DNA of 64,000 nucleotides from Butyricimonas paravirosa. Lineage in GTDB: Bacteria > Bacteroidota > Bacteroidia > Bacteroidales > Marinifilaceae. Within the stretch, counting starts at the first letter, position 1; each line of letters opens with the position of its first letter. A program made the position numbers and the translations under genes. Under the pieces are notes generated by a model. The model ran no database searches. It was not told where the DNA came from and saw only the letters and a program-made list of their open reading frames with translations. Below are positions 8,370 through 17,136 of the stretch, piece by piece. Where the stretch lies: positions 1,798,001 to 1,862,000 of the forward strand of contig NZ_CP043839.1 of NCBI RefSeq assembly GCF_032878955.1, read 5' to 3'.

Positions 8370-8398
8370 AAAAGGGAGGCTTTGAAACCTCCCTTTTT
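8370..8398. terminator. Bidirectional terminator
   Basis: AAAAGGGAGG and CCTCCCTTTT form a stem with A-rich left and T-rich right flanks. It serves the small membrane protein gene (+) and the end of the etf-acyl-CoA dehydrogenase operon (-). Confidence 0.85.
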
Positions 8399-8422
8399 CA
8401 TGATCATACTTTTCGTAGATTA

Positions 8423-10129
8423 TTATTTTTTATACATTCCCAAGTCCTTCAATTCGAAGTCATTGATAAATGCAGCATATCCGGCAACCTTTGCTTGACC
8501 GTATTTCACAAAGATCTCGGCAGATTTAGCAAAACGATCACAACGTTGAGAATCAATCAACAGTAAATACCCCAAAATGATATATCCTGCCATCTCAACC
8601 AAACGACGTGCATGGAAATCCACGTATTCAGTTTCTCCAACAGCCGTTACTTTCGTCACGGCAGCCTCGAATGCCCCGGTCATACCTTTCAATATCTCAC
8701 GAACATATTCCTGTTCCGGACGGATAGAAGCTTGCTCGTATTCCTCACGGATTTGTTTCAAGAATTGTCCCGTGGTCACACCGCGAATGGCTGCTACGAC
8801 CTGCAACTGAGAAGTTCCCTCATAGATATTCGTGATACGTGCATCACGAACCAAACGCTCAATCGGGTAATCCTTCATGAACCCGGAACCTCCGTGTATC
8901 TGCAAAGCGTCGTAAGCAATCTCGTTCGCATACTCGCTGGAGAACAATTTTAATAGCGGGGTGAAGATGTCAGCCAACTTCTGGTATTTCTTCATCTCCT
9001 CACGCTCTTCTTTGTTCAAGGTCCGCTCGTTAGCGATGTGCGTGTAAGCCTTGTACATATCTACAAAACGGCTCGTCTCGTAAAGCACAGAACGTGCAGC
9101 CTGTAATTTAGCCTCCATGTTGGTCAACATCTCGTATACAGCCGGGAATTCGATAATCGCTTTACCGAACTGGCGTCTTTCCTGAGCGTATTTCAAACCT
9201 TCACGGTAAGCAGCCTCGGCAATACCCACAGATTGAGCCCCGACACCCAAACGGGCACCATTCATCAAAGACATCACGTACTTGATCAATCCAAGTTTAC
9301 GCTCTCCAACCAATTCAGCCGGAGCATCCTTAAACACCAACTCGCAAGTCGGGGAACCTTTGATACCCAATTTATTCTCGATACGACGAACGGTCATTCC
9401 GCCGTTAGCCTTGTCATAAATAAACATGGACAAACCACGTCCGTCGTGCGTACCCTCTTCAGAACGGGCAAGTACCAATGAAATATGAGCGTCACCATTC
9501 GTGATGAAACGTTTCACACCATTCAGATACCATTTGCCATCTTTCTCGCAATAGGTCGCTTTTAACTGTACAGACTGCAAATCCGATCCTGCATCCGGTT
9601 CGGTCAAGTCCATGGCGTAAGTATCGCCCTTTGCCGCACGGGGTAAATACTGACGTTTTTGTTCCTCGTTAGCGAACTCGTGAATCGTTTCAGCACAATC
9701 CTGTAATCCCCAGATATTAGCGAAACCGCCATCACCACGGGACACCAACTCTGCTGCCATCACGTAAGGTACCATCGGGAAGTTCAACCCGTCATACTCA
9801 CGCGGTAATGACATACCGTACAATCCGGCCTGAGCCAGCATATCATGATTCTGTTGAGTCCCGGGAGCGTATTTTACCCGACCGTCAATTACTTCCGGTC
9901 CCTCGTGATCCACGCCCTCGGCATTTTCAGCCAACACGTTACCACAAATATCTCCCACGATCTCCAACACTCTGTCATAATTATCCATTGCATCCTCGAA
10001 ATCACGCGGTGCGATCTCGCATTTCCCTGCATCCTCGAAATTGCGCTCTTTCAAAGCAACAATCTTCTGCATCAAGGGATGTCCCAAGTGGAACTTTAAA
10101 TCCTCGTTATCTGTATAGAAATTTGCCAT
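8423..10129 (-). CDS. Acyl-CoA dehydrogenase (probable butyryl-CoA dehydrogenase, long form)
   Basis: A 568-residue FAD-dependent acyl-CoA dehydrogenase. The N-terminal helical domain is followed by YAMDLTEPDAGSD, the flavin-contacting motif around residues 173-185, then WYLNGVKRFITNGD. The C-terminal helical domain has GARLGVGAQSVGIAEAAYREGLKYAQERRQFG, QIHGGSGFMKDYPIERLVRDARITNIYEGTS, and the catalytic Glu expected in IYEGTS. About 100 extra residues at the C-terminus mark the long acyl-CoA dehydrogenase class with a C-terminal domain. It is the last gene of an etfB-etfA-acd operon and gives its electrons to that ETF. In a butyrate-forming relative this would be the crotonyl-CoA reducing step. 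Chain-length preference cannot be read from sequence. Confidence 0.93.
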   Translation of the reverse strand: MANFYTDNEDLKFHLGHPLMQKIVALKERNFEDAGKCEIAPRDFEDAMDNYDRVLEIVGDICGNVLAENAEGVDHEGPEVIDGRVKYAPGTQQNHDMLAQAGLYGMSLPREYDGLNFPMVPYVMAAELVSRGDGGFANIWGLQDCAETIHEFANEEQKRQYLPRAAKGDTYAMDLTEPDAGSDLQSVQLKATYCEKDGKWYLNGVKRFITNGDAHISLVLARSEEGTHDGRGLSMFIYDKANGGMTVRRIENKLGIKGSPTCELVFKDAPAELVGERKLGLIKYVMSLMNGARLGVGAQSVGIAEAAYREGLKYAQERRQFGKAIIEFPAVYEMLTNMEAKLQAARSVLYETSRFVDMYKAYTHIANERTLNKEEREEMKKYQKLADIFTPLLKLFSSEYANEIAYDALQIHGGSGFMKDYPIERLVRDARITNIYEGTSQLQVVAAIRGVTTGQFLKQIREEYEQASIRPEQEYVREILKGMTGAFEAAVTKVTAVGETEYVDFHARRLVEMAGYIILGYLLLIDSQRCDRFAKSAEIFVKYGQAKVAGYAAFINDFELKDLGMYKK

Positions 10130-10140
10130 ACCTTATTCCA

Positions 10141-10228
10141 TTTTAAATTTTAAATTTTAGATTTTAGATTGTATTTTCCGACAGCTCCATTTCAATTTAA
10201 AATTTACAATCTAAAATTTACAATTGTC
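10141..10228. repeat. Inverted pair of heptamer arrays between acd and etfA
   Basis: Left arm: TTTTAAA, TTTTAAA, TTTTAGA, TTTTAGA, TTGTATT (10141-10175). Right arm: AATTTAA, AATTTAC, AATCTAA, AATTTAC, AATTGTC (10194-10228). The right arm is close to the reverse complement of the left, so the transcript could fold into a long AU-rich hairpin. The right arm runs into the etfA stop codon. Confidence 0.8.
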
Positions 10229-11247
10229 TACTTGCTGTTCTTCTTATAATACTGGATCATCTTGGGGATAACCACGTTCAAGTCACCCGTGATCACGTAA
10301 TCGGCAAATTTATTAATCGGAGCATTTGCATCCGTGTTAATAGCAATTACCATAGAAGACTCTTCCATCCCGGCAGTATGCTGGATCTGTCCGGAGATAC
10401 CGCAAGCAATATATAATTTAGGACGAACCGTTGTTCCTGTCTGTCCGATCTGACGTTCGTGTTCGCAGAATCCGGCATCCACAGCAGCACGAGAAGCACC
10501 TACTTCCCCGCCTAAAACAGCGGCCAACTCGTATAATAAGTTAAAGTTCTCTTTAGAACCTACACCATATCCACCGGAAACAATGATCGGAGCAGCCTTG
10601 ATATTCACTTTGGATTTTTCCATGTGACGCTCGATCACCTTTACCACCAAGTCGGTATCATCCAAATACTCGTCCACGTTCAATTTCTTCACTTCTCCCT
10701 GATGTTGAAGATTGAAGATTTCTTTCTTCATCACACCTTCGCGAACCGTAGCCATCTGCGGACGACATTCCGGGTTCACGATCGTGGCCACGATATTTCC
10801 TCCGAATGCCGGACGAATCTGGTATAACAAATTCTCGTATTTCTTTCCGCTCTTGGCATCGGTATACTCACCGATTTCAAGGCTCGTACAGTCAGCCGTC
10901 AAACCACTATGTAATGCAGAGGACACGCGAGGACCTAAATCACGTCCCACGCTGGTTGCTCCCATCAAAGCCACCTGTGGTTTCTCAGCGTCAAACAAAC
11001 GTACCAACATCTTCGTGTGAGGTAACGTCGTGTAAGGAGCCAGACGAGCATCGTCACCTACCCAAAGTACATCCACTCCATAAGGAAATACTTGTTTTTC
11101 AACATCTTTCAGTCCTTCGCCCAGAACAATAGCTTCCAGCTTTACTCCAAGTTTTGTTGCAAGGGCACGTCCTTTGGTCAATAATTCGAGACTCACGTCA
11201 GCAACCGTACCCTCTTCTATTTCGCAATATACAAATACACTGTTCAT
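10228..11247 (-). CDS. etfA: Electron transfer flavoprotein, alpha subunit
   Basis: A 339-residue ETF alpha subunit. The C-terminal FAD domain carries the family signature, with GASRAAVDAGFCEHERQIGQ and then KLYIACGISGQIQHTAG..., followed by VIAINTDANAPINKFADY. The N-terminal domain I (about 1-190) packs against EtfB. It carries electrons between acyl-CoA dehydrogenases and other redox partners in the cytoplasm. Gene order etfB-etfA-acd, same strand, supports one operon. In anaerobes such a cluster may be electron-bifurcating (crotonyl-CoA plus ferredoxin); that cannot be settled from this subunit by eye. Confidence 0.95.
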   Translation of the reverse strand: MNSVFVYCEIEEGTVADVSLELLTKGRALATKLGVKLEAIVLGEGLKDVEKQVFPYGVDVLWVGDDARLAPYTTLPHTKMLVRLFDAEKPQVALMGATSVGRDLGPRVSSALHSGLTADCTSLEIGEYTDAKSGKKYENLLYQIRPAFGGNIVATIVNPECRPQMATVREGVMKKEIFNLQHQGEVKKLNVDEYLDDTDLVVKVIERHMEKSKVNIKAAPIIVSGGYGVGSKENFNLLYELAAVLGGEVGASRAAVDAGFCEHERQIGQTGTTVRPKLYIACGISGQIQHTAGMEESSMVIAINTDANAPINKFADYVITGDLNVVIPKMIQYYKKNSK

Positions 11248-11250
11248 ATC

Positions 11251-11351
11251 ATTTAAAATTTTAGATTTTAGATTTTAGATTCTGTAAATTCCAATTGCCA
11301 CGTTTCAGAAGTTTTCAATTTAAAATTTACAATTTAAAATCTAAAATTACC
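11251..11351. repeat. Inverted pair of heptamer arrays between etfA and etfB
   Basis: Left arm: three exact TTTTAGA units (11259-11265, 11266-11272, 11273-11279). Right arm: AATTTAA, AATTTAC, AATTTAA, AATCTAA, AATTACC (11317-11351), the near reverse complement. Same layout as the acd-etfA spacer, again overlapping the upstream gene's stop codon and reaching the next gene's start. Confidence 0.8.
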
Positions 11352-12219
11352 CGATTGTATGGTTAGTTATCAACTCTTTCATCATGGCATCCAATTCAGC
11401 ATCCGTACCGGAAAGTACTTTAGCCTCTTTAGCCTGGAACACCACACTCTCGATATTCTTTACCTTGGTTGGTGATCCGCTCAAACCGAGATCTGTCGGA
11501 TTACTCTGAATATCATTCACGCTCCATTCGGTCAATTTCAAATACGGGCGTTCGTTCACCAGTGCAAAATAATCCTCGTTAGCATCCTGAGCCTCCTGAG
11601 TACCTTTCGCATTCTTGTATTTCATCACGAAACGAGCGTTTCTCGGACGACAAGATGCGGCAGAACCGTTCACGGTCACCACACAAGGCATCGGGCAAGT
11701 CACCACTTCAATACCTCTTTCCAAACGGCGTTTGATCGTCACGATTTTCCCATCACACCCTTGAATTTCTTCAGCATAGGTAACCTGCGGTAAAGCCAAT
11801 TTCTCAGCCACCTGCGGCCCCACTTGAGCGGTATCCCCGTCAATAGCCTGACGACCGCAAATAATCAGATCATATTCCAAATTGCGTAACGCGCAAGATA
11901 AAGCGTAAGAAGTTGCTAACGTATCCGAACCGGCAAAAGCGCGATCAGACAATAAATAACCTCCATCCGCACCCCGGTACATAGCCTCACGGATGATCTC
12001 GGCAGCACGGCCGGGTCCCATCGTCAGTACATGAACGGTTGTCCCTTCAATTGTATCTTTTAATCTTAAAGCTTGCTCTAAAGCATTTAAATCCTCAGGA
12101 TTGAAGATGGCAGGTAAAGCTGCCCTGTTTACAGTTCCGTCTGCTTTCATCGCATCTTTCCCCACGTTTCTCGTATCGGGAACCTGCTTAGCAAGAACAA
12201 CAATTTTTAGTCCTTTCAT
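11347..12219 (-). CDS. etfB: Electron transfer flavoprotein, beta subunit
   Basis: A 290-residue ETF beta subunit of the Rossmann-like ETF superfamily. It begins KIVVLAKQVPDT, and residues around 110-145 (LIICGRQAIDGDTAQVGPQ) form the nucleotide-binding signature. VTIKRRLERGIEVVTCPMPCVVTV is the conserved strand-turn in the second half. A TTG four codons upstream extends the frame, but the ATG at 12219 is the better start. First gene of the etfB-etfA-acyl-CoA dehydrogenase operon; promoter boxes at 12348-12378 imply a leader of about 120 nt. Confidence 0.95.
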   Translation of the reverse strand: MKGLKIVVLAKQVPDTRNVGKDAMKADGTVNRAALPAIFNPEDLNALEQALRLKDTIEGTTVHVLTMGPGRAAEIIREAMYRGADGGYLLSDRAFAGSDTLATSYALSCALRNLEYDLIICGRQAIDGDTAQVGPQVAEKLALPQVTYAEEIQGCDGKIVTIKRRLERGIEVVTCPMPCVVTVNGSAASCRPRNARFVMKYKNAKGTQEAQDANEDYFALVNERPYLKLTEWSVNDIQSNPTDLGLSGSPTKVKNIESVVFQAKEAKVLSGTDAELDAMMKELITNHTIG

Positions 12220-12347
12220 ATTAATATCCAATTTTATGTTCCAAGTGACATGAAATATTCCTTTGATTTACAACCAGAGACATGAATCCACGCTACGGAA
12301 TACTCCATATACCAAATATTTTCAACACTAATAAAATTTTAAGCGTG

Positions 12348-12378
12348 TAAAGATACTATTTCAACTTATAAAACCAAA
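12348..12378 (-). promoter_or_regulatory. Promoter of the etfB-etfA-acd operon
   Basis: On the minus strand: -33 TTTG (12375-12378), 19-bp spacer, -7 TATCTTTA (12348-12355, one mismatch to TAnnTTTG). The 330-bp gap to lpdA otherwise holds only this and the divergent lpdA promoter. Confidence 0.65.
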
Positions 12379-12475
12379 ATTTTAACATCAACTCTTGTCA
12401 AAATGACCATATAAACCTCTGAAATAAAATATATAACACACAGACATTTGTACTACAAGCGACTTTTGAAGTGAA

Positions 12476-12510
12476 TTTGTTTTCTATTCTAAACAATTCC
12501 CCTAATTTTG
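12476..12510 (+). promoter_or_regulatory. Promoter of lpdA
   Basis: -33 TTTG (12476-12479) and -7 TAATTTTG (12503-12510), spacer 23 bp, slightly long. The predicted leader is about 45 nt. Confidence 0.6.
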
Positions 12511-12561
12511 TGTCCCGATGATTCAACACTAAAATTATTCACATTATTAAAAATATAAGAA

Positions 12562-13953
12562 ATGAAATACGACTTAATCGTAATTGGTAGTGGTCCCGGA
12601 GGATACGTGGCTGCCATTCGTGCGTCTCAATTAGGAATGACCGTGGCCGTCGTAGAACGTGCCGAACTGGGTGGAATTTGCTTGAACTGGGGATGTATTC
12701 CCACGAAATCCCTGCTTAAATCCGCACAAGTGTTGGAATACGCCCATCACGCTGCTGATTACGGGGTAAAAATCGAGAATGCCGCACCCGATTTCGATGC
12801 CATCATCGCCCGCAGCCGGGGTGTTGCCGACAAGATGAGCAAAGGAATCCAATACTTGTTCAAGAAGAATAACATCACCGTGATCGAAGGTCATGGAAAA
12901 CTGACCGCAGACAAAACCGTAGAGGTAACAAATGCTGCCGGAGAAAAGACCATTTTCGAGGCTCAACATATCGTTTTAGCCACGGGCGCCCGTTCCCGTC
13001 AGTTACCGAATATCCCTCAGGATGGAAAACGGATTATCGGTTACCGTCAGGCCTTAACTCTTGACCACAAGCCGGAATCCATGATCGTGGTAGGCTCCGG
13101 GGCAATCGGTTCCGAATTGGCATACTTCTACAATGCAATGGGAACCAAAGTATTATTGGTTGAATTCATGCCAACTATCCTGCCGCTTGAAGACGAAGAA
13201 GTATCCAAACAAGTAGGTCGTTCTTTCAAGAAAGCCGGAATCGACGTGATGGTGAAATCTTCCGTGGAAAGCGTGGAAAGCGGAGAAGGTTTGTTGAAAG
13301 TGAACATCAAAAATAAGAAAGGCGAAATCGAAGTACACGAGGCTGAGATCGTGTTGTCCGCCGTGGGTATCGCCCCGAACGTGGAAAATATCGGTCTGGA
13401 AGAATTGAATATTGAAATGGAAAGAGGTCGTGTAAAAGTAGACGACTACTACCGCACGAACGTGGAAGGCGTTTACGCTATCGGTGACATCGTTCACGGC
13501 CCGGCATTGGCTCACGTGGCATCTGCCGAGGCTATCTGCTGCGTGGAACACATCGCGGGAGTACACACGGCCCCCATCGACTATACTAACATCCCCGGAT
13601 GTACCTACACGACTCCAGAAGTTGCATCCGTTGGTCTGAACGAGGCAAAAGCCTTAGAAGCCGGTTATGAAATCAAGATCGGTAAATTCCCGTTCACCGC
13701 ATCAGGCAAAGCGAGCGCGGCCGGAGCAAACGAAGGATTCATCAAATTGATCTTCAACGCTGCCGACAATACCCTGCTGGGCGCTCACATGGTGGGTATG
13801 AACGTGACCGAAATGATCGCCGAGATGGTACTTGCCCGCAAGGTAAAAGCTACCGCTCATGACATCATCAAAACGGTTCACCCGCACCCGACAATGAGCG
13901 AGGCCGTGATGGAGGCTGCTGCTGCCGCTTACGACGAAGTAATCCATATTTAG
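12562..13953 (+). CDS. lpdA: Dihydrolipoyl dehydrogenase (E3)
   Basis: A 463-residue flavoprotein disulfide reductase that reoxidises dihydrolipoamide with NAD. N-terminal FAD site GSGPGGYVAA at 9-18; redox-active disulfide C40/C45 in GGICLNWGCIPTKS; NAD site VVGSGAIGSELAYF at about 174-187; second FAD motif VYAIGDIVHGPALAHVA; dimerisation domain ending in HPHPT (440-444), with H442 and E447 as the catalytic pair. Length is standard. No E1/E2 or glycine-cleavage genes lie next to it, so the partner complex is not visible here. Confidence 0.96.
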   Translation: MKYDLIVIGSGPGGYVAAIRASQLGMTVAVVERAELGGICLNWGCIPTKSLLKSAQVLEYAHHAADYGVKIENAAPDFDAIIARSRGVADKMSKGIQYLFKKNNITVIEGHGKLTADKTVEVTNAAGEKTIFEAQHIVLATGARSRQLPNIPQDGKRIIGYRQALTLDHKPESMIVVGSGAIGSELAYFYNAMGTKVLLVEFMPTILPLEDEEVSKQVGRSFKKAGIDVMVKSSVESVESGEGLLKVNIKNKKGEIEVHEAEIVLSAVGIAPNVENIGLEELNIEMERGRVKVDDYYRTNVEGVYAIGDIVHGPALAHVASAEAICCVEHIAGVHTAPIDYTNIPGCTYTTPEVASVGLNEAKALEAGYEIKIGKFPFTASGKASAAGANEGFIKLIFNAADNTLLGAHMVGMNVTEMIAEMVLARKVKATAHDIIKTVHPHPTMSEAVMEAAAAAYDEVIHI

Positions 13954-13997
13954 TTGCAGCGCAACGTTACAGGTTACAAGTTGACAGGTTACAGGTT
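13953..13997 (+). repeat. Small hairpin and GTTACAG heptamer array after lpdA
   Basis: GTTGC-AGC-GCAAC (13953-13965) is a perfect 5-bp hairpin at the lpdA stop. It is followed by GTTACAG, GTTACAA, GTTGACAG, GTTACAG (13966-13994), a period-7 array with one 8-mer. It lies between lpdA and the peptidase gene. A role in termination or RNA stability is possible. Confidence 0.6.
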
Positions 13998-14023
13998 TAA
14001 TAAAATTCAATAATAAATAAACT

Positions 14024-15406
14024 ATGAAGAAAATACAAGTTACATTAGTTACTTTATTACTGACCGGGGCGTCGCTGTGCGCCCAGACGATCGGTGAAAA
14101 AGAACTGAATGACATCAAGGGGAGTTTCCAGAAAGACGCTTCCACGAAAGCCATTCAGAACGTGTTGACCAATGACAAGAATATCCGGGATAACGCCCTT
14201 AATCGGGAGATTCAAGGAAAAATAGACCACTATTTCAAATACCGGGTAAAAGTACAGGGTATCACGGATCAGCAAAGTTCCGGACGCTGCTGGATGTTTA
14301 CCTCCATGAACGTGTTACGTCCGAGCATCATCGAGAAATATAACCTCACGGGATTCGATTTCTCTCACAACTACCTTTACTTCTGGGATATGTTCGAGAA
14401 ATCTAATCTTTTCCTGGAAAACATGATTGCCACGGCCAACAAGCCGATGGACGACCGGGACGTGACCTTCATGTTCCAAGCTCCCGTGGGTGACGGCGGT
14501 GTATGGAACCTCTATTACAACCTGGGAGAAAAATACGGTGTTGTACCCAAGGAAGTCATGCCGGAAACCGCTCACTCGAACAACACGAGTGCCATGGGAT
14601 CATTGATCAACGAGCGTCTCCGCAAGGGTGGCTACACCATCCGGGAAATGGCCGCTCAAGGTAAAAAGATCAAAGAACTACGTGCTGAGAAAGTCTCTAT
14701 TCTGAAAGACATTTACCGCATCTTGGCTCTTTGCCTAGGCGAACCGCCAACCACATTCACTTGGAGATACAAGGATAGAAACGGGGAAATCAAGGAGCTG
14801 GCAAATTACACTCCCCAACAATTCTACAAGGAGATCACACCAACCGATTACAGCCCGAAAAATTACATCATGATCATGAACGACCCAACCCGGGAATATT
14901 ATAAAGTATATGATATTCAGAACTACCGGAACACCGTCGAGGGGATCAACTGGGTATATCTGAACCTGCCGAACGAAGACATCAAAGCAGCAGCCATCGC
15001 CTCTATCAAAGGCAACGAGGCCATGTATACCTCCAGCGACGTGGGCAAATATTTCAACCGTGAAACCGGAATTCTTGATCCGGAAATGTACGACTACAAC
15101 TCGTTGATGGGTGTAGACTTTTCCATGGACAAGAAAACCCGTATCCTGACCCGCCAAAGCGGTTCTGCTCACGCCATGTCATTGGTTGCAGTGGATGTTG
15201 ATGCGAACGGCAAACCCACGAAATGGGAATTCGAGAACAGCTGGGGTCCGCAAGCCGGACACAACGGTTACCTCACCTTCACCGACAAATGGTTTGACGA
15301 ATACATCTTCCGGGTAGTTATTCACAAAAAATATTTGGGAGAAAAGGCATTGAAAGCATTAGATCAGAAACCGATCTTGCTGCCGATGTGGGACTATATG
15401 TTCTAA
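14024..15406 (+). CDS. Secreted C1-family peptidase (aminopeptidase C / bleomycin hydrolase-like)
   Basis: A 460-residue papain-fold cysteine peptidase of family C1B. A signal peptide (residues 1-20, ending ASLCA|Q) sends it to the periplasm, unlike cytosolic PepC. The catalytic triad is visible: C89 in QQSSGRCWMF with the oxyanion Gln, H383 in SGSAHAMSL, and N405 in EFENSWGPQAGHNGY. The family trims N-terminal residues from peptides as a hexamer with the C-terminus plugging the active site. It fits the peptide-fermenting lifestyle of this group. A terminator follows. Confidence 0.93.
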   Translation: MKKIQVTLVTLLLTGASLCAQTIGEKELNDIKGSFQKDASTKAIQNVLTNDKNIRDNALNREIQGKIDHYFKYRVKVQGITDQQSSGRCWMFTSMNVLRPSIIEKYNLTGFDFSHNYLYFWDMFEKSNLFLENMIATANKPMDDRDVTFMFQAPVGDGGVWNLYYNLGEKYGVVPKEVMPETAHSNNTSAMGSLINERLRKGGYTIREMAAQGKKIKELRAEKVSILKDIYRILALCLGEPPTTFTWRYKDRNGEIKELANYTPQQFYKEITPTDYSPKNYIMIMNDPTREYYKVYDIQNYRNTVEGINWVYLNLPNEDIKAAAIASIKGNEAMYTSSDVGKYFNRETGILDPEMYDYNSLMGVDFSMDKKTRILTRQSGSAHAMSLVAVDVDANGKPTKWEFENSWGPQAGHNGYLTFTDKWFDEYIFRVVIHKKYLGEKALKALDQKPILLPMWDYMF

Positions 15407-15428
15407 AAGAAATTCAAACAAAAAGCAT

Positions 15429-15460
15429 AACGCCCGGAGATTCCTCCGGGCGTTACTTTT
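15429..15460. terminator. Terminator between the C1 peptidase and decarboxylase genes
   Basis: AACGCCCGGAG (15429-15439) and CTCCGGGCGTT (15444-15454), an 11-bp GC-rich stem with a 4-nt loop. A T-rich tract follows on the plus strand. Convergent genes on either side. Confidence 0.88.
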
Positions 15461-15472
15461 CAAAAACACTTA

Positions 15473-16687
15473 CTATAAATACGGAATAAAAGAAACATAT
15501 ACTCCGGTGATAATAGCGGAAGTAATTACTCCCGAAATATTAGCACCCAGAGCATCTCCTAATATGAAGGATTCAGGATTTTCTTTACTGACTATTTTCT
15601 GAGCCACCTTTGCCGTGGTCGGCACGCAACTGACGGCTGCAATACCAATAACAGGATTATAATTTCCTTTCTTGATAAAGTACATCACATAACCACCGAT
15701 AATACCACCGATACCGGAGAGTAGTAATGCCAGCACACTTAAAATCAACAATTTGATAATATTTGGATCAAGTAACAAATGCGCATCGCACAAAACACCT
15801 AGTAACATTCCCAACATGAACGTTGACCCGTACAGCAACGGCCCACTCACAAAGTCATAAACATGCTTCATCCCGGACTCACGAACGGCAACCCCGATAA
15901 ACAACGAGAAGAAAAGAGGGGAAGCCACGGGGAACATAAAACACAACACGGCACAAAGAATGACGGCAAAAGCCAGTTTTACCTTGGCCCCGTATTGCTT
16001 TGGCTCCTTCCGATTGGTCATTTTAATCGCACGCAGACGTTTCGGGATCAACAACTTAACCAGATACGGATACCCTCCATACGTTAATCCCAAATACAGG
16101 TAAGCTACCACCGTAATCGGTACAAACAGATGTTTGGCAAGCACCAAAGAAGTGAACAAGACCATCGGCCCGTCAGCTCCACCTACCATGGCAACGGAGG
16201 CACTCTCTTTCAACGTTAATCCCATGGCCGACGCAATCGGTACGGTCAGAAATGTCCCAAGTTCCGCACATAAGGCCAAAAAAATACTAACAAAAGGCCT
16301 TTGGAGCAAATACCCGACATCCAACAGCGTCCCGATCCCCATAAACACGAAACAGGCAATCAACCCATTACTAAATGTCAAGGTATATATCGGTTGCAGG
16401 AAGTCAATCTGCATCACATTCATCAACTCATCGGTATCCGTGAGCATCGGGTCCAAAAAAAGATTCCCTAATGAACCGTCAGGCATGATCAACGTTCCGC
16501 AATTAATCGCGATCATACCCAACCCCATCGGAATCATAATCATGGGTTCAAGGATACCCTTCCATCCCAAATAAATCAACAAAAAACCAATCATGACCAG
16601 CACCACCCGAGCAATGGCAAGAAACCATCCACTAGCGACCATCGTTCCAATACCTTGGAATAAATTAAGAACATCTATATTTTCCAT
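15473..16687 (-). CDS. Sodium ion-translocating decarboxylase, beta subunit (OadB/MmdB family)
   Basis: A 404-residue integral membrane protein with about nine to eleven hydrophobic segments. It is the carboxybiotin decarboxylase and Na+ pump of oxaloacetate, methylmalonyl-CoA or glutaconyl-CoA decarboxylases. The conserved GGADGPMVLFTS (about residues 178-189) carries the membrane Asp used for Na+ and proton coupling, and the C-terminal IAAVSCVPTTAKVAQKI and LGDALGANISGVITSA are typical. The only neighbour in the same direction is a small membrane protein. No carboxyltransferase (alpha) or biotin-carrier gene is here, so the substrate cannot be assigned. Confidence 0.9.
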   Translation of the reverse strand: MENIDVLNLFQGIGTMVASGWFLAIARVVLVMIGFLLIYLGWKGILEPMIMIPMGLGMIAINCGTLIMPDGSLGNLFLDPMLTDTDELMNVMQIDFLQPIYTLTFSNGLIACFVFMGIGTLLDVGYLLQRPFVSIFLALCAELGTFLTVPIASAMGLTLKESASVAMVGGADGPMVLFTSLVLAKHLFVPITVVAYLYLGLTYGGYPYLVKLLIPKRLRAIKMTNRKEPKQYGAKVKLAFAVILCAVLCFMFPVASPLFFSLFIGVAVRESGMKHVYDFVSGPLLYGSTFMLGMLLGVLCDAHLLLDPNIIKLLILSVLALLLSGIGGIIGGYVMYFIKKGNYNPVIGIAAVSCVPTTAKVAQKIVSKENPESFILGDALGANISGVITSAIITGVYVSFIPYL

Positions 16688-16735
16688 CGCAATATAAATC
16701 TGATAAGATTATAGAAAGAATACGACCTGCCAAAA

Positions 16736-17032
16736 TTAAACAGCGGCTCTTTTATCCGATTTCACGCCGTGAACAGTCTCTTGCAAGCGATGAGCCATAT
16801 GTTGATTCTTCTCGGCAACCAAGTTCTCCCTTCCGGATTGAACCGTAACAGCCACCGTCTGACGCTGCAATTTCTTGATCCTTTTTATCTCTGCAAGTTC
16901 CTCCCTATGTAATTGACAAAAATCAAGGAGATCAGCCCAAGAAGCAATTATTTTTATAATCAAGGCAACAAAAAAACCGATAAAGAAAGTAATGATCAAC
17001 ATTATAAATGTGAATAAAAATAAATTAGACAT
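16736..17032 (-). CDS. Small membrane protein upstream of the decarboxylase beta subunit
   Basis: A 98-residue protein with one N-terminal transmembrane helix (about 5-30, FTFIMLIITFFIGFFVALIIKII) and a charged helical tail. It sits 48 bp before the beta-subunit gene. Its position and topology resemble gamma/delta (OadG-like) anchors of Na+ decarboxylases, which have one N-terminal helix and a cytoplasmic tail. However, I do not see the Pro/Ala linker or zinc-binding His cluster of classical OadG. A decarboxylase accessory subunit is a guess from context. Confidence 0.65.
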   Translation of the reverse strand: MSNLFLFTFIMLIITFFIGFFVALIIKIIASWADLLDFCQLHREELAEIKRIKKLQRQTVAVTVQSGRENLVAEKNQHMAHRLQETVHGVKSDKRAAV

Positions 17033-17136
17033 AGCGATATAAGTTTAAATATGAACAACGTAAATAAAATGAATACACACCTCATCACAGCTACCCCACC
17101 GGATACCTGCACGTACACTCATAAATAAACCAGACG

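Noticed and set aside
10141..11351. CRISPR-like array in etf spacers
   Set aside because: Units are 7 bp with no unique spacers and no cas genes; these are simple tandem arrays.
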